From Kribbella sandramycini (GTDB taxonomy: Bacteria > Actinomycetota > Actinomycetes > Propionibacteriales > Kribbellaceae): 64,000 nucleotides of DNA. The stretch spans positions 434,001-498,000 of the forward strand of contig NZ_JABJRC010000002.1 of the NCBI RefSeq assembly GCF_013131805.1, written 5' to 3'. A model generated the notes under the pieces. The model did no database searches. It saw only the letters and a program-made list of their open reading frames with translations, and was not told the origin of the DNA. Within the stretch, counting starts at the first letter, position 1. Each line of letters begins with the position of its first letter. The translations under genes and the position numbers were made by a program. This document shows, piece by piece, positions 61,249-64,000 of the stretch.

Positions 61249-64000
61249 AGGTCGCATTCTTTCTCAACGCTCCGGGCCGCAGCGAGGGAACCGAGGCCGC
61301 TGGTCAGGACTCCTACGACGGGGGCGGCCGCAACGCCACCGGTCGACACTGCTGCGACGCCAATACCTGCGAAGGCTCCGAGCATGATCCCGGTGTAGAT
61401 GATGCAGCCGCCGGTGTCGAGGCCGGTTGGGTCTGTGAAGTTGGCCGGATTGCTGTCGCCGTAGGCGTAGCGGCTGGCCGCATCCGGCTGCATGATCTGG
61501 CTCAGCGGATCTTGGGCGGTCCAGTTGGCAGTGGTGGTGTCGTGGAACCGAACTCCGCGCTTGAGCCAGCCAGTCTGCTCGTCGAGCAGGCCTTGGGCGT
61601 AGCGCAGCGGGTTCACCGTCGCCGAGGCCCCTGTCGCGGAGGTTTGCTGGCCGGCCGGATCGTAGGTGAAGGCGGCGGTCACAGCGCCGGCGGCATTGGT
61701 GAGGCCGACGGGTGAGCCTTGGTTGTCGAGGGTGTAGTAGTCCACCCCGCTACCGGTCGTCAGTGCGACGGGCGAGCCGGTGGGGTCGGTGTCGAGGTAG
61801 CTGGTTTGGCCGTTCTTGGTGAACGACTCCATCGTAGGTACGCCGTTGCGATCGTCGCGCCCGTACACGTACGACGTGCTCGCGGTGCCGGTGGTCGTGG
61901 AGACGAGCTCGTTCTGGTCTCCACCTGCCCAGGCGTAGTTCGTCACTACGGAGTTCTTCGTCCGCGTCACGGTCTGGCCGGCCGCGTTGTAGGTCAGCGT
62001 GCCCTGATTGGGATCGGTGGTGCGGTTGCCGGAGGCGTCGTGGGTGTACCCGGCCGAGGAGATCTGGTTGCCGGTGTTGTAAGTGAGGGTCTGGCTGGTG
62101 ATGCCGTTGACCTTCGCAGTGAGCCGGTTGCCGGCCTTGTCGTAGGTGTAGGCGTAGGACTTGCCGTTGTAGTTCGATACGGCGGTGAGCCGGTTGGAGG
62201 TGTCGTAGGTGTAGTCCGACCGGGCACCGGTGAGGTTGTTGGTCGAGTACTTGATCAGCCCGGTGTCGGTCGCCGCTGATGTGGAGGGGCAGGCCTGGCC
62301 GGCGACGTAGGGCGAGTAGCAGAAGCCGGTGTCGTAGACCTTGGTCGCGTCGTTCGAAGCGCGTGACGTCCAGGTGCGCGAGATGCGGCCGGACTTGTCG
62401 AACGTCGTCTTCGTGTGCGCCGCGAACGTGGTGCGGGCGGTGTTGGTGTTGAACCAGGTATCGGTGCGCTTGCCGTTGTCGTCGTACCCGAAAATCGTCT
62501 TCTGGCCGTTCGGGGTGGTCATTTCGACGACCTGGTTGGCCTTGTCGTAGACGTAGGCGGTGGTGCCGCGGGCGTCGGTCTTCGACGTCAGGTTCCCGGC
62601 CTTGTCGTAGCCGTAGCCCAGCGTGCCGCCACCGGACGACGACGTCCGGGAGGTGATGCGGTTCTGGCCGTCGTACGTCCACGCCGTCGTTCCCGAGGCA
62701 TCGGTACGGGCAGTGACGTTCCCGGCGCGGTCGTAGGTGAACGCAACGTCCGGCGTGGTGTCGGAGTACTGGATCGTCTTGAGGCGGTCGGCGCGGTCGT
62801 AGGCGTAGATCGTGCGCAACCCACGGCCGTCACGCACCGAGTGCAGGCGCCCGAACCCGTCGTAGTCGACCCCGACCACGGCCAGCCCTGAGGTCGTCGG
62901 TGGGGTGATGCTGGTGATCTGGTGGTCGGCATTGCGGCCGTAGCTGGTGACGTTGTTGCGCGGGTCCGTGGACGTGTCCAGCGTCCCGTCCGGGTTATAG
63001 GTCACCGTCGACGTCGATGTCGCCGACGAGTTCGCTGAGGTGAGCGGATTACCGGCGCCGTCGTAGGTGAACAGCCTGTTGTTGCCCTGGGAGTCCTTGC
63101 CACTCGACGGGAGGTACTTGCTGGCGCCGGTATTGGCGTAGGCCGCGGTCGACTTCGCGCCCATCGCCGACGTGACATCGGTCAGGGACTCACCACCGTT
63201 CACCGAGGAGTTGTGCCCGAACGTCGTCACCCCGCCCGCTCCGTTGGTCGACGTCGCGGTGTCGTTGAACGGCGTATAGGTCTTCGAACGCGCACGGCCC
63301 AGCGGGTCCACGGCCTTCGTCACGAGCTCTTGCGCGTTCAGGGTGTAGTAGGTCTGGGCGCCGTCGGCCGGGTTGGTCGCGGTGTTGTTCGGGTCCGCGA
63401 CATAGGTCTCACCGCTGGAGTAGTAGGTGAGCCGGGTCGCCGCGCCACCGTCCTGGGTGACCTTCTTGACCCGGTGCGAACCGTCGTACTGGAACGCGGT
63501 CTGCTTGCCCTCGCCGTTCGTGATCGTGACCAGGTCACCGCTGGTCGCGTCGTAGGTGAACGAAACTGGTTTGTCGGTGGGATCGCTGATCTTGGTCAGC
63601 TTGCCGTTCGTGTACGTGTAGTCGACATCGCGCGGCGTACCGTCGTCGCCGGACTGGGCGATCGTGACCACGTTGCCCGACCACGTGAAGTTCGCGGTCT
63701 TCGCACCCGCCGCACCTCGCGTCGACACGACCTGGGACAGCTTGCCCGAGGAGTAGGTGAAGGTCGCGGTCTGGCCGTTGCGGTCCTTGACCGACAGCAA
63801 AGTGCCCGCCGTGTTGAACGTCGAGACTTCGTTGCTCGAGTGGTCGGTGACCGTCCAGCCCGAACTCGTCTTGACCATCGCAACCTTGAACCCTGCCGGC
63901 GGCGTGTATGTCGTCGACGTCGCCGGCTGGAACAGACCCTCCCGGCCCTCTGGCGCCAGGTAGAGCACCGAGTTGTCGCTGTTCGCGATGAGTTTCGTGT
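61245..64000 (-). CDS. Rhs/YD-repeat protein, C-terminal part (5' end outside window)
   Basis: At least 917 residues; the frame is open at base 64000, so the N terminus (signal, earlier repeats) is outside the window. Many YD repeats are visible, such as YDRAGNVTARTD, YDGQNRITSRT and YDKAGNLTSKTD, which build the Rhs beta-cocoon. The core ends with RYAYGDSNPANFTDPTGLDT. The remaining tip of about 50 residues is mostly hydrophobic (GIMLGAFAGIGVAAVSTGGV) and ends VEKECDL; it matches no toxin I know. An overlapping small membrane ORF follows. A close paralogue is the relic at 46.6 kb. Predicted cell-surface polymorphic toxin or contact protein. Confidence 0.9.
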   Translation of the reverse strand, partial: TKLIANSDNSVLYLAPEGREGLFQPATSTTYTPPAGFKVAMVKTSSGWTVTDHSSNEVSTFNTAGTLLSVKDRNGQTATFTYSSGKLSQVVSTRGAAGAKTANFTWSGNVVTIAQSGDDGTPRDVDYTYTNGKLTKISDPTDKPVSFTYDATSGDLVTITNGEGKQTAFQYDGSHRVKKVTQDGGAATRLTYYSSGETYVADPNNTATNPADGAQTYYTLNAQELVTKAVDPLGRARSKTYTPFNDTATSTNGAGGVTTFGHNSSVNGGESLTDVTSAMGAKSTAAYANTGASKYLPSSGKDSQGNNRLFTYDGAGNPLTSANSSATSTSTVTYNPDGTLDTSTDPRNNVTSYGRNADHQITSITPPTTSGLAVVGVDYDGFGRLHSVRDGRGLRTIYAYDRADRLKTIQYSDTTPDVAFTYDRAGNVTARTDASGTTAWTYDGQNRITSRTSSSGGGTLGYGYDKAGNLTSKTDARGTTAYVYDKANQVVEMTTPNGQKTIFGYDDNGKRTDTWFNTNTARTTFAAHTKTTFDKSGRISRTWTSRASNDATKVYDTGFCYSPYVAGQACPSTSAATDTGLIKYSTNNLTGARSDYTYDTSNRLTAVSNYNGKSYAYTYDKAGNRLTAKVNGITSQTLTYNTGNQISSAGYTHDASGNRTTDPNQGTLTYNAAGQTVTRTKNSVVTNYAWAGGDQNELVSTTTGTASTSYVYGRDDRNGVPTMESFTKNGQTSYLDTDPTGSPVALTTGSGVDYYTLDNQGSPVGLTNAAGAVTAAFTYDPAGQQTSATGASATVNPLRYAQGLLDEQTGWLKRGVRFHDTTTANWTAQDPLSQIMQPDAASRYAYGDSNPANFTDPTGLDTGGCIIYTGIMLGAFAGIGVAAVSTGGVAAAPVVGVLTSGLGSLAAARSVEKECDL

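Noticed and set aside
1..64000. CRISPR arrays, tRNA or rRNA genes, insertion sequences, prophage
   Set aside because: No regularly spaced repeats, cloverleaf sequences, transposase or phage genes were recognised anywhere in the window.

Overview
The window comes from a high-GC actinobacterium. GC-ending codons dominate, GTG starts and 4-base stop/start overlaps are frequent, and the gene families (SARP regulator, CU044_5270-type protein, SigB/SigF-type sigma factors, actinobacterial Rhs) fit a soil Propionibacteriales/Streptomyces-like genome such as Kribbella. The genus is a guess. No rRNA, tRNA or CRISPR was seen.

Region 1 (1-37,995) is a complete salicylate-capped, azoline-forming NRPS metallophore cluster. 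It reads most like the Zur-controlled coelibactin cluster of Streptomyces coelicolor, with parts shared with yersiniabactin and pyochelin systems. Chain building runs as follows. Salicylate synthase (31,537) makes salicylate. A salicylate-AMP ligase (36,418) loads it on the aryl carrier of NRPS1 (13,449; ArCP-Cy-A1-PCP-Cy-A2 with a degenerate MT/E-like insert-PCP). NRPS2 (26,258; TubC docking-Cy-A3 with an MT insert-PCP-TE) adds the third ring and releases the product. A type II thioesterase, a saccharopine-dehydrogenase-like reductase, a thiazolinyl imine reductase, a stand-alone methyltransferase, a VOC protein and an FAD oxidoreductase provide editing and tailoring. Transport is by two ABC half-transporters of IrtA/IrtB (YbtP/Q) type and by a Dpp/Opp-type SBP-permease-permease-ATPase system. 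The latter heads a minus-strand operon that continues into P450, asparagine-synthase-like, TetR and SARP genes. The two divergent operons share a 233-bp control region. A perfect Zur-like 7-1-7 palindrome lies on the transporter side and a DmdR/IdeR-type iron box overlaps the promoter of the biosynthetic operon, so dual zinc/iron control is predicted. An MFS gene is cut by the left edge.

Region 2 (38-46.5 kb) holds a GH99/WbsX-like protein, a secreted subtilisin-like protease translationally coupled to an ECF sigma factor and a CU044_5270-type membrane-anchored protein, a strong terminator, a DUF998 membrane protein and a secreted serine hydrolase with a membrane tail.

Region 3 (46.5-55 kb) is accessory DNA: an Rhs relic, small membrane proteins, a TetR/tautomerase pair, an HxlR/methyltransferase pair, an intact chromate transporter, and decayed DUF389, MMPL and TauE/SafE genes.

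Region 4 (55-61 kb) has two convergent SigB/SigF-family sigma factors, a coupled SDR-unknown-APC permease operon of general-stress character and an NAD-dependent epimerase.

Region 5 (61-64 kb) is the 3' part of an Rhs gene, a tiny overlapping membrane ORF (candidate immunity protein) and a displaced older Rhs tip. It is homologous to the relic at 46.6 kb but inverted.
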